58,198 nt of DNA from positions 1-58,198 of the forward strand of contig WHTZ01000039.1 of assembly GCA_009377495.1 (NCBI GenBank), given 5' to 3'. Below, piece by piece: positions 26,856-36,581 of the stretch. The notes under the pieces are model-generated. The model did no database searches and was not told the DNA's origin. It saw only the letters and a program-made list of their open reading frames with translations. The first letter of the stretch is position 1. Each line of letters begins with the position of its first letter. Both the position numbers and the translations under genes were made by a program. This DNA is from Luteitalea sp. (GTDB lineage Bacteria; Acidobacteriota; Vicinamibacteria; Vicinamibacterales; Vicinamibacteraceae).

Positions 26856-29360
26856 ATGTCAGGCATACGTCTTGTCATCCGTCTGAAGGGCCTCGGGCAC
26901 GGCTCGTGGGCCGGCTTCGTCGGCCGTCTCTACGAGGCGCGCCCCGGTGCCGCGCTGGTGTCGGTGCTGCTGCTGTCGGTGGTCGTGTGGGCCACGTTCG
27001 GCGCGCTGGTGTGGCTCGCCTTCGACGTCCAGCGTGCCTTGCCCGATCGTGACGAGCTGAAGAATATCGGCCAGATGGCACAAACGACGGTCATCTACGA
27101 CATGGATGACCAGCCGGTGTTCTTCATCTTTCGCGAGCGGCGCATGGACGTGCCACTCGAGAGCGTTTCGCCGCATCTCATCAGAGCCACGATCGCCATC
27201 GAAGACCAGCGGTTCTTCCAACACGCGGGCGTTGATCTCGTCCGTATCGCCGGCGCCGCCGTCCACAACTTTCGCACTGGGAGGCGACTGCAGGGTGGCA
27301 GCACGATTACGCAGCAGCTGGCCCGCCAGAGCTTCCTCACGCTCGATAGAACGCTCCGGCGCAAGATCAAGGAGGCGCTGGTTGCCCTCTCGATCGAGCG
27401 CACCTTTAGCAAGGAAGAGATTCTCGAGCTGTACTTGAACAAGGTCTATTTCGGCGACGGCTACTATGGTGTCGAAGCTGCGTCACGCGGCTTCTTTGGC
27501 AAGCCCTCCGCTGAGCTCACCGTTGCAGAGGCCGCGTTGCTCGCCGGTCTCGTCAAGTCGCCCTCGACCTACGCTCCCACGATAAGCCGCGAGAAGGCTG
27601 TGACGCGTCGCGATGTCGTGCTACAAGCGATGCTCGGACACGGGGCCATCGACCAGGCCGGCTATGAGCAGGCGCGGCAGGCGCCCGTGCGCTTGCGGAA
27701 CGGCCTCCACGTCGAGGAGGGCTTCGGCCAGTACTTCAAACGGCAAGTGCAGCGTGAGCTGGTCCAGCGCTTTGGATGGGAACGCGTCTCAGAAGAGGGT
27801 CTGAAAGTTTACACGACACTCGACCCGTCGTTGCAGCGCGAGGCGGAGAAGCTGCTCGAGCAGGAGTTGGCGCGTATCGAAAGCCGGCCTGGGTATACCC
27901 ACACACCGCGCGCCGCGCTGAAGACTGCCAAGGGGGAGGCACCGAGCTACCTGCAGGGTGCGCTCGTGACCATCGACCCGCAGCATGGTGCCGTACGGGC
28001 AATGGTAGGCGGCCGTACCTTCCAGGAGAGCCGGTTCAATCGTGCCGTGCAAGCAAGACGGCAGCCGGGGTCGGCGTTCAAGCCGTTCGTTTACGCGGCC
28101 GCTATCGAGGAAGGGTACTCGCCGACGACGATGCTCACCGACCTGGACGATCCCGTGCTCACGCCGGAGGGCGACTGGGTGCCCGAGGATGAGCACCGCG
28201 AGTCGACCGAGATGACCATGCGGATCGCACTGCGCACATCGAGTAACCGCGCGGCTGTGCGCATGTTGCGCACCGTGGGGCTCGACACGGCGATGATGCA
28301 CATCTCGCACCTGGGGTTCGGCAAGTTGCCCACGGTGCCGTCGATTGTGCTGGGCGCGGGCGAGGTGACACTCGAGGCCATGACCGCCGCGTACGCCGCG
28401 TTTGCCAACGGCGGGCTGCTGTATGAGCCAACGCTGATTCGCCGCATCGAGGACCGTGAGGGCAACGTGCTCTACGAGGCCAAGCCGCGGTCGACCCGCG
28501 TCTTCTCCGAAGTGACGGCGTTCATCGTCGCGAACATGCTCCAGGACGTTATTAACAGAGGCACCGCCTGGCGGGTGCGTGAGGCCGGCTTTCGGTTACC
28601 CGCTGCCGGGAAGACCGGCACGACCAATAACTTCAACGACGCGTGGTTCGTCGGGTTCACGCCCCGCCTCGCGACGGGCGTCTGGGTGGGCTTCGATCAA
28701 CCGCAGCAGATCATGGCAAATGGCTACGGTGGAGAGGTCGCGGGGCCGGTGTGGGCGGCCGTCATGAAGGCGGCCACGCGTGACGACAAGGCCAACTGGC
28801 TCGAGCGGCCGGACGGCGTCGTCGGCGTAGACGTCTGCCGGGTGTCGGGAAAACGGTCCGTTGACGGCTGCCATTACACCGAAGTCGTGTTGCCGGACGG
28901 CAACTTCGACGTGCGGTCGATGGTCTACACCGAGTACTTTCGAGAAGGCGGCGAGCCGACGGAAACGTGCGACGTACACACCAGGCCTCCCTTCTTCGAT
29001 CGCATGGCCGGCTGGTTCCGCCGCGATGACGGGTCGGTCGTGCGCGGCGGCCAGGTGGACCGCCCTCCGAGCGTCGTCCCACCTCCGGCAGACGAAGAGG
29101 CCAGCTCACAAGAGGCTCGCCCCGCGCCTCCGACAGCCGCCGGGGCCGAGGACGCACCTGCTGACGAGGAGGTCGAGCCCGAGAAGCCGAAGAAGCGTGG
29201 TTTCTGGGCGCGCCTGTTCGGCCGCGGCGACAAAGAGGACGACAAGAAGGACGAGGAGAAGAACGAGGAGAAGGACGAGCAGACGGACGAGAAGAAGAAG
29301 AAGCCAGAAACACGCGAGGACGAAGAACGGAACCGTCCCGACAGCTCGCAACGCCCGTGA
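26856..29360 (+). CDS. Class A penicillin-binding protein (PBP1A-like)
   Basis: This is an 834-residue bifunctional peptidoglycan synthase. One N-terminal membrane helix (about 28-52) is followed by the GT51 glycosyltransferase: IEDQRFFQHAGVD with catalytic Glu near residue 115 and QGGSTITQQLARQ. The transpeptidase has S406-x-x-K409 (PGSAFKPFVYAA), S462-S-N464 and K586-TG (AAGKTGTTNNF). The C-terminus adds about 80 residues of Glu/Lys-rich low-complexity after residue 730. ATG 26856 was preferred to TTG 26805. It ends 11 nt before the convergent enolase-like gene. Confidence 0.93.
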   Translation: MSGIRLVIRLKGLGHGSWAGFVGRLYEARPGAALVSVLLLSVVVWATFGALVWLAFDVQRALPDRDELKNIGQMAQTTVIYDMDDQPVFFIFRERRMDVPLESVSPHLIRATIAIEDQRFFQHAGVDLVRIAGAAVHNFRTGRRLQGGSTITQQLARQSFLTLDRTLRRKIKEALVALSIERTFSKEEILELYLNKVYFGDGYYGVEAASRGFFGKPSAELTVAEAALLAGLVKSPSTYAPTISREKAVTRRDVVLQAMLGHGAIDQAGYEQARQAPVRLRNGLHVEEGFGQYFKRQVQRELVQRFGWERVSEEGLKVYTTLDPSLQREAEKLLEQELARIESRPGYTHTPRAALKTAKGEAPSYLQGALVTIDPQHGAVRAMVGGRTFQESRFNRAVQARRQPGSAFKPFVYAAAIEEGYSPTTMLTDLDDPVLTPEGDWVPEDEHRESTEMTMRIALRTSSNRAAVRMLRTVGLDTAMMHISHLGFGKLPTVPSIVLGAGEVTLEAMTAAYAAFANGGLLYEPTLIRRIEDREGNVLYEAKPRSTRVFSEVTAFIVANMLQDVINRGTAWRVREAGFRLPAAGKTGTTNNFNDAWFVGFTPRLATGVWVGFDQPQQIMANGYGGEVAGPVWAAVMKAATRDDKANWLERPDGVVGVDVCRVSGKRSVDGCHYTEVVLPDGNFDVRSMVYTEYFREGGEPTETCDVHTRPPFFDRMAGWFRRDDGSVVRGGQVDRPPSVVPPPADEEASSQEARPAPPTAAGAEDAPADEEVEPEKPKKRGFWARLFGRGDKEDDKKDEEKNEEKDEQTDEKKKKPETREDEERNRPDSSQRP

Positions 29361-29371
29361 TACTGCCTGTC

Positions 29372-30832
29372 CTATAAGGTCGTGCGTGGCGGCAGGCTCA
29401 GACCGGGGCGATTCAAGATGGACGTATCCACGGTGCCGTCGGTCACCTGAAACAGACCCGGATACTGCTCCTGCCACCCCTCGTTGGCGACCGGCACGTA
29501 CTGACGGGCATTGGCTTCGATACCCGCGACAGTCGGCACATGAGCGGATAGGCCGGCCGACAAGATCAAGGATGCACCCGGACAGGTGAGATCCTGGACG
29601 CACAGGAACATCTCGTGCTCCTGGATGGCAGCGCCCAATACGAGCGCCAGGCTCTGTCCTTTACACGCCTTGAGCGCCGCACCCGAATATCCCATCTCAC
29701 GCGCCAGACGAAGACTCTCGTAGTCGGTGAGCGACTCGTCGATGACCACGGGCTTCATCTGTGCGGCTTCGTGCATCACATTCTCCCGGTTGGCGGCGAG
29801 ATCTCGTGCCGTCGGTTGTTCGATGTACTGCACGCGCGCAAAACCGTCGGGCGCCTTCTGCTGGACGCGTCGCATGAACGCCAAGAGGTATTGCACGTCG
29901 GGGCACTGTTCATTGAAGTCGAGCGAGTAGACCCAGTCGTCGACGCCGCGCTCGCGTTGGGTGACTGCTGCCACGCGGTCGACCCGCAACACGCGCTCGA
30001 TGTCCCAGTCGAGGTCGTTGCCATTCAGCTTGATCTTGAGGTGCGTCAGCCCGTTGTCACGAATCCACTCGGGCAACGTTTCCGGGAGACCGTCGTCGAG
30101 GCGCTCGGTGATGTCGCTGTCTTCGATGGGATCGAGCGCCCCGACGAGGTGATAGAGCGGCATGCGCGGCTGCGGCGTCGCCCGCACGTACTCCTGAAGA
30201 AACCGGCCGGCAAAGCGGGACCCCAAGTAGCGGCTCAGGTCGTGCGCCATGTGCTCCGGGCCGTACATGCTGTAGACGCTACGCCCATACGCTTTCCCGA
30301 GCGCGTCATGGAGCGCGGCATCGAACGGGCTGACGACCACGAGCGAACAAAGCTTGGGAATCGGCTCTGCTAGCGCCAGCGCGGCGGCGACCGACTCAGC
30401 CGCTTCGAGATACGTGGGCTCGAGCGCCCAGGTGATGTCCACCGGATGCTGCTGCTCCGGGTAGTCGGCCAGCAGGTCGCGGACCTTCGAGGTCAGCGCC
30501 TTCATGGCGCTGAGCGTCTGGTCGTAGCTCAGGGTCTTGGACGGAAAGGACCACACATTCCCCAGCGGCATCGAGCCGAAGCCGTGCGCCACCTTGCCGT
30601 CACGCGTACGCACGCGGCACAGCACGTCCAGGATGGTGATTCGGTCGGTGGCAACGCCCCCAAACTTGAGCGGCGTCCGATAGAGGTAGTCCTGGTACTT
30701 GAATCGAACATCCTCGACGCGAATGTCCGAGGGCTTTCCCGCCGTGCGCCGCAGGCAGGCGGGCGCAAGGGCCGCGCCCGCGACGGCCATCGTCGATTCG
30801 AGAAACCCGCGGCGAGTCTGCCCGTCACTCAT
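29372..30832 (-). CDS. Enolase-superfamily (mandelate racemase/muconate cycloisomerase-like) protein, Tat-exported
   Basis: This is a 486-residue protein starting at ATG 30832. The N-terminal TRRGFLESTMAVAGAALAP segment is a twin-arginine signal. Enolase-superfamily residues are visible: the K-x-K acid/base pair (HLKIKLNG), metal ligands D (YSLDFNEQCPD), E (YIEQPTARDL) and D-E (VVIDESLTD), and a final K (ALKACKGQSLAL). The reaction is probably proton abstraction next to a carboxylate, as in sugar-acid dehydratases or racemases. It overlaps the upstream isomerase gene by 4 nt, so both form one pathway, probably for an unusual sugar acid. Confidence 0.82.
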   Translation of the reverse strand: MSDGQTRRGFLESTMAVAGAALAPACLRRTAGKPSDIRVEDVRFKYQDYLYRTPLKFGGVATDRITILDVLCRVRTRDGKVAHGFGSMPLGNVWSFPSKTLSYDQTLSAMKALTSKVRDLLADYPEQQHPVDITWALEPTYLEAAESVAAALALAEPIPKLCSLVVVSPFDAALHDALGKAYGRSVYSMYGPEHMAHDLSRYLGSRFAGRFLQEYVRATPQPRMPLYHLVGALDPIEDSDITERLDDGLPETLPEWIRDNGLTHLKIKLNGNDLDWDIERVLRVDRVAAVTQRERGVDDWVYSLDFNEQCPDVQYLLAFMRRVQQKAPDGFARVQYIEQPTARDLAANRENVMHEAAQMKPVVIDESLTDYESLRLAREMGYSGAALKACKGQSLALVLGAAIQEHEMFLCVQDLTCPGASLILSAGLSAHVPTVAGIEANARQYVPVANEGWQEQYPGLFQVTDGTVDTSILNRPGLSLPPRTTL

Positions 30833-31758
30833 GCCCGATATGCCTCCTGCATGTGTTTCTTGATCACTGCCAGATCTCGGCGAGCGGCGTCGAGCATGCG
30901 GTTCTGCCGAGCCGCAGGCGTGGCCCCGTCGATCTCGTACTCGATGTGCACCGATATCGGTCCTTGATAGTCCGCGCGTGCCAGCATCCGACAGAACGCC
31001 GGCCAGTCCACCATGCCCTGGCCCAGTGGGCGATTCCCGTCGCGCCATCGTCCCTCGGCGTCCTTCTCCCAGGCACAATCCTTGACGGCAATCATCCGCA
31101 GTCGTGGCATGGCCAGGGTGGCGGCCAGCTTCCACCCGATGCGGCCTCCCTCGATGACCGCGTGTCGCACGTCGAAGTAGACGCCCACCGTTTGCGGGTC
31201 GAGCTTCTCGATCTCCGGCAGAAAGTCGAGTGTTGGCCCGCCCACGAACCCAGCGTGGGTGTGATAGCCAATGACGATGCCGTAGCGGCTGCCGAGGTCG
31301 GCCAAGGAGGCGAGCTGACGGCCCGCGTCTGCCAGCTCGCGGGTTACGTCTTCCAGCTCGTACCTGTAGTAGTCAGGCTTGAGGAAACGAACGCCGCCAC
31401 GGCTTGCGGCCTCGAAGGTCGCTCGAGCTGCGGGGTCGTCTGCCGAGCGTAAGGCTGTCGTGATCATGGGCACGTCGACCCCCGCAGCGGTGATGGCCTC
31501 GAGCGCGCGCGGCAAGTCCGTGGCGACGCGCTCCGGCAGCACATGCCCCTTGGGTCGCACGGTGAGGTCGACGCCGTCGAAGCCCAGGTCCTTCACGGCG
31601 CGGCCGAGGTCATGCCACGTCAGATCCGGGAGGTGCTTCGAGAAGAATAGGTACGGGCCGTGGAAGCCGTCGGCGAGTGCGGCACGAGTGTCGGCGGGTG
31701 CGGCACGAGTGCTGACGGCGGCCGCGGCAACCGTGAGCAACAGCTCGCGCCGCGTCAT
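30829..31758 (-). CDS. Sugar phosphate isomerase/epimerase-like TIM barrel protein
   Basis: This 309-residue protein has the xylose-isomerase-like TIM-barrel fold. Residues that may bind a divalent metal are seen in IGYHTHAGF, VYFDVRHAV, MIAVKDCAW and SVHIEYEI. ATG 31758 is preceded by AGGAGGG with about 9-nt spacing. A short Ala-rich N-terminus (LLLTVAAAAVS) with MTRRE suggests Tat export, like its partner. The overlap with the enolase-like gene suggests cotranslation and a shared sugar pathway; the substrate is unknown. Confidence 0.78.
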   Translation of the reverse strand: MTRRELLLTVAAAAVSTRAAPADTRAALADGFHGPYLFFSKHLPDLTWHDLGRAVKDLGFDGVDLTVRPKGHVLPERVATDLPRALEAITAAGVDVPMITTALRSADDPAARATFEAASRGGVRFLKPDYYRYELEDVTRELADAGRQLASLADLGSRYGIVIGYHTHAGFVGGPTLDFLPEIEKLDPQTVGVYFDVRHAVIEGGRIGWKLAATLAMPRLRMIAVKDCAWEKDAEGRWRDGNRPLGQGMVDWPAFCRMLARADYQGPISVHIEYEIDGATPAARQNRMLDAARRDLAVIKKHMQEAYRA

Positions 31759-31833
31759 GAGTCGAGTCCCTCCTAATGCTATAACCAGCGTATCGTATCG
31801 CAAATGACGTCGGGCCGCGACATGCCGCCGAGG

Positions 31834-33201
31834 CTACCGCCACACGCCCTGCGTAGCGCGCGGTGGACGAGTGCGCGGCGCCACGATACGCGGCGATCCC
31901 CACAGGCAAGCATCGTTCACGGGATTGTTCGCCGCACCAGGGTCGGTCCGGAGCACGAAGTCGACGGTGCGCCCGGCCCAGGGGCCGAGGTCGATACGCA
32001 CCGGGAACCAGCGCCGCTGCTCGGGCACGATGAAGGGCGCGAGCTCGAGCCTGACCAGCTCGATCCGCTCGCCGGCGTCTGCAACCTCCACGATGAAGTC
32101 TGCGCCGTCGGTGGGCAGCGTCCAGGTGTGGGGAGCGAAACCGATGTCGGCGACGAACGTGGCGTTGGGTGGCACCCGCAGCGTCCATGTTGCGGCACTG
32201 GGCGGCACCTCGAGCAATGCGGCCCTGAGCTCGCCGAGAATCCTCGCTGGGGTGAGCGCGAAGGCCAAGCGCAGCGAATCCAGCTTGGTCTCCTTGCGCG
32301 CCTCGGGGAACCGATCGAGCAGATCAATGACCTCGTCTGTGGGTTGCGGCCAGCCCGCCATCATCACAAGGGCGAGCAATACCGCGGCGAATCCGACCTT
32401 TGAGATGGCACGCCGTGGAAAGAGCAGAACGACCCCTGGTCGTTGGCGCCTGTCATCACCGCGCCTCGGACTCGCCGCGCTGCTCGCCGGGGCCACCCGC
32501 CCTGCCTCCTTGTCGATACCACCCTTCGCGGGGGCGATCGCCACGAAACAGGCGTAGGCGAGCACCGTGTTCCAGGCGAGGAACAGGGCGCTCGCGAACC
32601 ACCATGTGCGCAGCCACGACGGGCCGAGCGGCATCATGCGATCGAGTAGCCACGGGGCCGTGGCATATCGCGCCGACGTCTCGAAGACCAGGTCGCCCCA
32701 ATATTCGCGGCCATCGACGAACAGTTGTCCGTCGGGATATTCGTCTGTGAGGGTTGCGGCGAGCGCGATCGCGCGGTCGGGCGGCACCTGCGGCGCACGC
32801 ACATGAACGCGGAAGCGCCGCCCGCGCGACGGCACGATGGCAGGAAAGCTGACGCGGAACGATCGCCTGGCCACGAGGTCCCGCGCAGGGTGACGGATGC
32901 GATAGATCAACCGATTGCGGCCAGCGACCAGGTCGTACAGCTCGAAGATCACATCGCCCGCCACGCCAGTGGATCCGGCTCGCGCCCGCACGCTGATGCC
33001 GTCGAACCCATCGGCGTTGAGCACAAAGGTCTGCGCGACCGTGCGCGTGCCGGCGAGGCCCTCGATGAGCGTGGTACGTCCGCTGACTGGAGAGACGCCA
33101 GGCGTACCGTGCTGGAAGAAGAACAGCCGGAAGACTTCGTAGCCGAAGATCGAGCCGAACAGCAGCAAGAATGCCGCAATCCGCCGCCTGTCGTGCCACA
33201 T
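31834..33201 (-). CDS. Membrane protein of unknown function
   Basis: The product has 455 residues. The start was placed at ATG 33201 because the upstream extension of the frame is Arg-rich and unlike protein. Membrane helices are seen at about 9-28 (AAFLLLFGSIFGYEVF), near 200-225 (WWFASALFLAWNTVLAYACFV) and near 270-290 (VGFAAVLLALVMMAGW). The first periplasmic part and the C-terminal part are strand-rich, each resembling a jelly-roll domain. I do not recognise a family. It ends before the sugar isomerase gene and is divergent from the radical SAM operon. Confidence 0.5.
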   Translation of the reverse strand: MWHDRRRIAAFLLLFGSIFGYEVFRLFFFQHGTPGVSPVSGRTTLIEGLAGTRTVAQTFVLNADGFDGISVRARAGSTGVAGDVIFELYDLVAGRNRLIYRIRHPARDLVARRSFRVSFPAIVPSRGRRFRVHVRAPQVPPDRAIALAATLTDEYPDGQLFVDGREYWGDLVFETSARYATAPWLLDRMMPLGPSWLRTWWFASALFLAWNTVLAYACFVAIAPAKGGIDKEAGRVAPASSAASPRRGDDRRQRPGVVLLFPRRAISKVGFAAVLLALVMMAGWPQPTDEVIDLLDRFPEARKETKLDSLRLAFALTPARILGELRAALLEVPPSAATWTLRVPPNATFVADIGFAPHTWTLPTDGADFIVEVADAGERIELVRLELAPFIVPEQRRWFPVRIDLGPWAGRTVDFVLRTDPGAANNPVNDACLWGSPRIVAPRTRPPRATQGVWR

Positions 33202-33229
33202 GGGCGAGGAGAGTGTAACAGGTGAAGGG

Positions 33230-33263
33230 GTGCCCTTTCCCCCTTTTTGCAAAGAAAGGGCAC
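33230..33263. repeat. Hairpin in a divergent promoter region
   Basis: GTGCCCTTTC pairs perfectly with GAAAGGGCAC across a 14-nt loop. It lies 19 nt before the radical SAM start and between two divergent genes. A -10-like TATAGT follows at 33267. It may be a repeat-family hairpin or an operator. Confidence 0.4.
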
Positions 33264-33281
33264 TGTTATAGTAGAGAGAGA

Positions 33282-34616
33282 ATGAGTGAGGCAACCCAGA
33301 CGGCGCTGGTCGATGAGACCGAGGTCGGCAGCTATTTCGTCGCCAACTACCCGCCGTTCTCGGTGTGGGCTCGCGACGCGGTCGACAGCGAGGCCAAGCC
33401 CGCACTGAACGCCGCTCCAGCCGCGGCGGTGCCGCTCGGACTCTATCTCCACATCCCGTTTTGCCGGAAGCGCTGTCACTTCTGCTACTTCCGCGTGTAC
33501 ACCGACAAGAACGCCAGGCAGGTCGGCGAGTACCTCGACGCGCTCGCGCGTGAGTGGGAGCTCTACGGCCAGCTCCCAGCCATCGCCAATCGGCCTCTCA
33601 ACTTCGTGTACTTCGGAGGCGGTACGCCGTCGTTTCTGTCGACGCGCCAGCTCGCGGGCCTCGTCGAGCGCCTGACGGCCTTGACCGCCTGGAATCAAGC
33701 CGAGGAGATCACGTTCGAGTGCGAGCCCGGAACGCTTACCGAAAACAAGCTGGCCATGATCCGTCAACTTGGCGTGACGCGATTGAGCCTTGGCGTGGAG
33801 AGCTTCGACGATCGGGTTCTCGAGGTGAACGGGCGTGCGCATCGCTCGCAGGAGATCGGACGGGCGTATCAGTTCGCGCGCGGGCTCGAATTTCCCCAGC
33901 TCAACATCGATTTGATTGCCGGCATGCTGGGCGAAACCGATGGCACGTGGCGCGCGGCCGTCAGGAAGACCCTCGAGCTCGAGCCGGATAGCGTGACGAT
34001 TTATCAGATGGAGCTGCCGTTCAACACGACGATCAGCCGAGACCGCTTGCAGGGGACCGGGCAGTTCACCGAGCACATGGCGAACTGGTCGACGAAGCGC
34101 CGATGGGTCGGCGAAGCGTTCGAGACGCTCGAGCGCGCCGGCTATCACGTCGGCAGCGCGTACACCGCGGTGAAGGATCCAGCTCGCACGAAGTTCATCT
34201 ACCGCGACCGGCTGTGGCAAGGCGCCGACTTGGCTGGGCTTGGCGTGGCATCGTTCAGCCACATCAACGGCGTTCACATGCAGAACGTGGACACCTGGGA
34301 GGCGTACACCGACCTGATTCACCACGGCGAGGTGCCGCTCGGTCGTGCCTATCGTCCCACCGACGAGGAGCGGATGATTCGTGAGCTGGTGTTGCAACTC
34401 AAGCGAGGGTCGATCCGGCCGCCTTACTTCAAGGACAAGTACCGCGTGAACGTGCTCGAGCGGTTTCGCGATCAGCTCGCGTCGCTGGCGGCCGAGGGGT
34501 ACTTGAACGCGGTAGGTGAGGAGCTTGTTGCCCTGTCGCGCCACGGATTGCTGCGCGTCGACATGCTGCTTCAGCGGTTCTTCCTGCCAGAACACGCCGG
34601 CATTCGCTATACGTAG
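33282..34616 (+). CDS. HemN/HemW-like radical SAM enzyme
   Basis: This is a 444-residue protein starting at ATG 33282. The radical SAM cluster motif is C61-x3-C65-x2-C68 (FCRKRCHFCYF), followed by the glycine-rich FGGGTPSFL. The body matches coproporphyrinogen-III-dehydrogenase-like enzymes (ECEPGTLTENKLAMIRQLGVTRLSLGVESF), with a HemN-like C-terminal region. HemN itself has a fourth Cys right after the triad; here it is Tyr-Phe, more like HemW or the HemN-like methyl-/radical-transfer enzymes in natural-product clusters. Its stop overlaps the UbiC-like start by 1 nt. Context suggests a secondary-metabolite role rather than haem synthesis. Confidence 0.82.
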   Translation: MSEATQTALVDETEVGSYFVANYPPFSVWARDAVDSEAKPALNAAPAAAVPLGLYLHIPFCRKRCHFCYFRVYTDKNARQVGEYLDALAREWELYGQLPAIANRPLNFVYFGGGTPSFLSTRQLAGLVERLTALTAWNQAEEITFECEPGTLTENKLAMIRQLGVTRLSLGVESFDDRVLEVNGRAHRSQEIGRAYQFARGLEFPQLNIDLIAGMLGETDGTWRAAVRKTLELEPDSVTIYQMELPFNTTISRDRLQGTGQFTEHMANWSTKRRWVGEAFETLERAGYHVGSAYTAVKDPARTKFIYRDRLWQGADLAGLGVASFSHINGVHMQNVDTWEAYTDLIHHGEVPLGRAYRPTDEERMIRELVLQLKRGSIRPPYFKDKYRVNVLERFRDQLASLAAEGYLNAVGEELVALSRHGLLRVDMLLQRFFLPEHAGIRYT

Positions 34617-35203
34617 TGTCTAGACTGACTCTTCCAGCTCGTCCGCGGACCGCGAGACGCCGCGACGCGACTTCGAGCAACGGCATCCTCTACCCTCTCG
34701 ACGTTGTGTACGCGCGGGCGGGGCTGGCCGAGCCGAGGGTCGCACGCATCTCTCCCGAGGAGATTCCCCTTCCGTATCGCTCGCTGCTGGTTCACGAGAG
34801 CGACATGACGGTGACGCTCGAGCAGCACTTTGGTGGTCCGGTCCTCCTGCGTCCGCTTTCGACGTTCTCGGCCCGCGGGTCGTACTTCCGCCGGGTCCTC
34901 CTCGTCCAGGAGTACTCTGGTCGTCCGGTCGAGATGGGCGCGATCCGCATACAACTCGACGCGTTCCGCCCGCGTATCCGTGCCGAGATCCTGCGCAATG
35001 AGGTGCCGCTCGGCCGTATCCTGCGTAGGCGCGGCGTAGATTTCAAGAGTCGAGCCAAAGTGTTTCTGGCCATCACACCAAATCCCGAGATGATGGGCGT
35101 CTTCTGGATGCGGGAACCGCGAACACTCTACGGTCGCCGGACCGAGGTGTTCCACCACGGCGCCAAGATCGGCGACATCGTCGAGGTCCTGCCGCTGGCC
35201 TGA
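34616..35203 (+). CDS. UbiC-like chorismate pyruvate-lyase
   Basis: This is a 195-residue protein starting at GTG 34616. Chorismate-lyase-type motifs appear in order: E-S-D-M-T-V-T-L-E (about residues 61-69), VPLGRIL (P131) and LYGRRTEVF (Y172-R175), as in the PLGRYLF and GRRSRL segments of UbiC. A Glu near the end (E190 in GDIVEVLP) could play the role of the UbiC catalytic Glu, though the register may be off by one. UbiC turns chorismate into 4-hydroxybenzoate and pyruvate. Here this would supply an aromatic acid to the next genes, a halogenase-like enzyme and a CoA-ligase-like enzyme. Confidence 0.7.
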   Translation: MSRLTLPARPRTARRRDATSSNGILYPLDVVYARAGLAEPRVARISPEEIPLPYRSLLVHESDMTVTLEQHFGGPVLLRPLSTFSARGSYFRRVLLVQEYSGRPVEMGAIRIQLDAFRPRIRAEILRNEVPLGRILRRRGVDFKSRAKVFLAITPNPEMMGVFWMREPRTLYGRRTEVFHHGAKIGDIVEVLPLA

Positions 35204-35242
35204 CAGGACACTGGGCGAAGGCGGCTTTGATACGATAGGCTC

Positions 35243-36574
35243 ATGTCGGCGAGGCGCGATCTCAGCGGTGTTGATGTTGACGTGATCGTGATCGGAGGTG
35301 GTCCCGCGGGAGCGACGGCTTCTACGCTGATCGCACGGCACGGTCATCGCGTGCGGCTCTTCGAGCGCGAACGCTTTCCACGCTTCCATATCGGCGAATC
35401 GCTGATTCCAGAAACATACTGGGTCTTGCAGCGTCTTGGCATGCTGCCGAAGATGCAGCAAAGCTCCTTCGTCAAGAAGTACAGCGTGCAGTTCGTGAGC
35501 GCCAACGGAAAGCAGTCGGCACCCTTCTACTTCTGGGACAACAAGCCACATGACTGCTCGCAGACCTGGCAGGTCGTTCGTAGTGAATTCGACCAGATGA
35601 TGCTGACACACGCGCGTGAGCACGGTGTCGACGTGCACGAAGGCGTCCACGTGCTCGACGTGTTGTTCGAAGGGGACCGTGCGGTTGGCGTCAAGATTCG
35701 GGACGAAGACGGCTCGCGACGAGAGATACGTGCAGCCGTCGTCGTCGATGCCAGCGGGCAGAGCGCGCTGCTGCAGAACCGTCTGAAGCTACGGCTCTGG
35801 GATCCGGTGCTCAACAAGGGCGCCATCTGGACCTACTGGGAAGGCGCCCATCGCGACACCGGCCGAGACGAGGGAGCGACGCTGGTGCTGCAGACCGCGA
35901 CCAAGAACGGCTGGTTCTGGTACATCCCGCTGCACAACGACGTCGTCAGCGTCGGCGTGGTTGCGCCGTTCGACCACCTCTTCAAGGGTCGCGTCAGTCA
36001 TGAGCAGACCTATCAGGAAGGGGTCGATCGGTGCGGTGCCGTGAAGGAACGGGTAGCGATGGGACGACGTGTCACGGGTTACTTCGCGACGAGAGACTAC
36101 TCGTACCGATCGAGAGCCGTGGCTGGCGACGGCTGGGTCCTGATAGGAGACGCGTTTGGGTTTCTGGATCCGCTCTACTCGTCTGGCGTGCTGTTGGCGC
36201 TGCGGTCAGGAGAGCTGGCGGCTGACGCGATCGTCGAAGGATTGGCCGCAGGGGATACTGGCGCCGCGCAGCTGGGCAAATGGGGTCCGCTCTTCAACCA
36301 GGGTGTCGACCGCATGCGCCGTCTGGTCTGCGAGTACTACGACGGATTCAGCTTCGGCAACTTCGTTCGCCGCTACCCTGATTTGCGCGGCACGATCACG
36401 GATCTGTTGATTGGCGATCTGTTCACCGAGCGCGTAGACAAGGTCTGGGGACCGCTGGAGTCGCTCTACGAGGCGGGGAAGCAGCCGATCCCGCCGTGGG
36501 ACGCAGGCGCGCCGCCCGAGCTCGTCCAGCACAAGGCGAACCAGTTGGTGCTCCCAGAGGGACGACGTCCCTAG
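35243..36574 (+). CDS. Flavin-dependent halogenase-like FAD oxidoreductase
   Basis: This is a 443-residue protein. The FAD dinucleotide motif is VIGGGPAGATASTLIARHG at residues 16-34. PRFHIGESLIP (46-56) is typical of phenol/pyrrole-type flavin halogenases. A Lys pair at K78-K79 sits near the essential Lys of halogenases (about position 75-79). The halogenase motif WxWxIP is present as W224-F-W-Y-I-P229. GDAFGFLDPLYSSGVLLAL marks the second FAD site. It could halogenate the aromatic acid made by the previous gene; related non-halogenating monooxygenases keep some of these motifs, so the activity is not certain. It is in the same operon. Confidence 0.78.
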   Translation: MSARRDLSGVDVDVIVIGGGPAGATASTLIARHGHRVRLFERERFPRFHIGESLIPETYWVLQRLGMLPKMQQSSFVKKYSVQFVSANGKQSAPFYFWDNKPHDCSQTWQVVRSEFDQMMLTHAREHGVDVHEGVHVLDVLFEGDRAVGVKIRDEDGSRREIRAAVVVDASGQSALLQNRLKLRLWDPVLNKGAIWTYWEGAHRDTGRDEGATLVLQTATKNGWFWYIPLHNDVVSVGVVAPFDHLFKGRVSHEQTYQEGVDRCGAVKERVAMGRRVTGYFATRDYSYRSRAVAGDGWVLIGDAFGFLDPLYSSGVLLALRSGELAADAIVEGLAAGDTGAAQLGKWGPLFNQGVDRMRRLVCEYYDGFSFGNFVRRYPDLRGTITDLLIGDLFTERVDKVWGPLESLYEAGKQPIPPWDAGAPPELVQHKANQLVLPEGRRP

Positions 36575-36581
36575 GGCTCAG

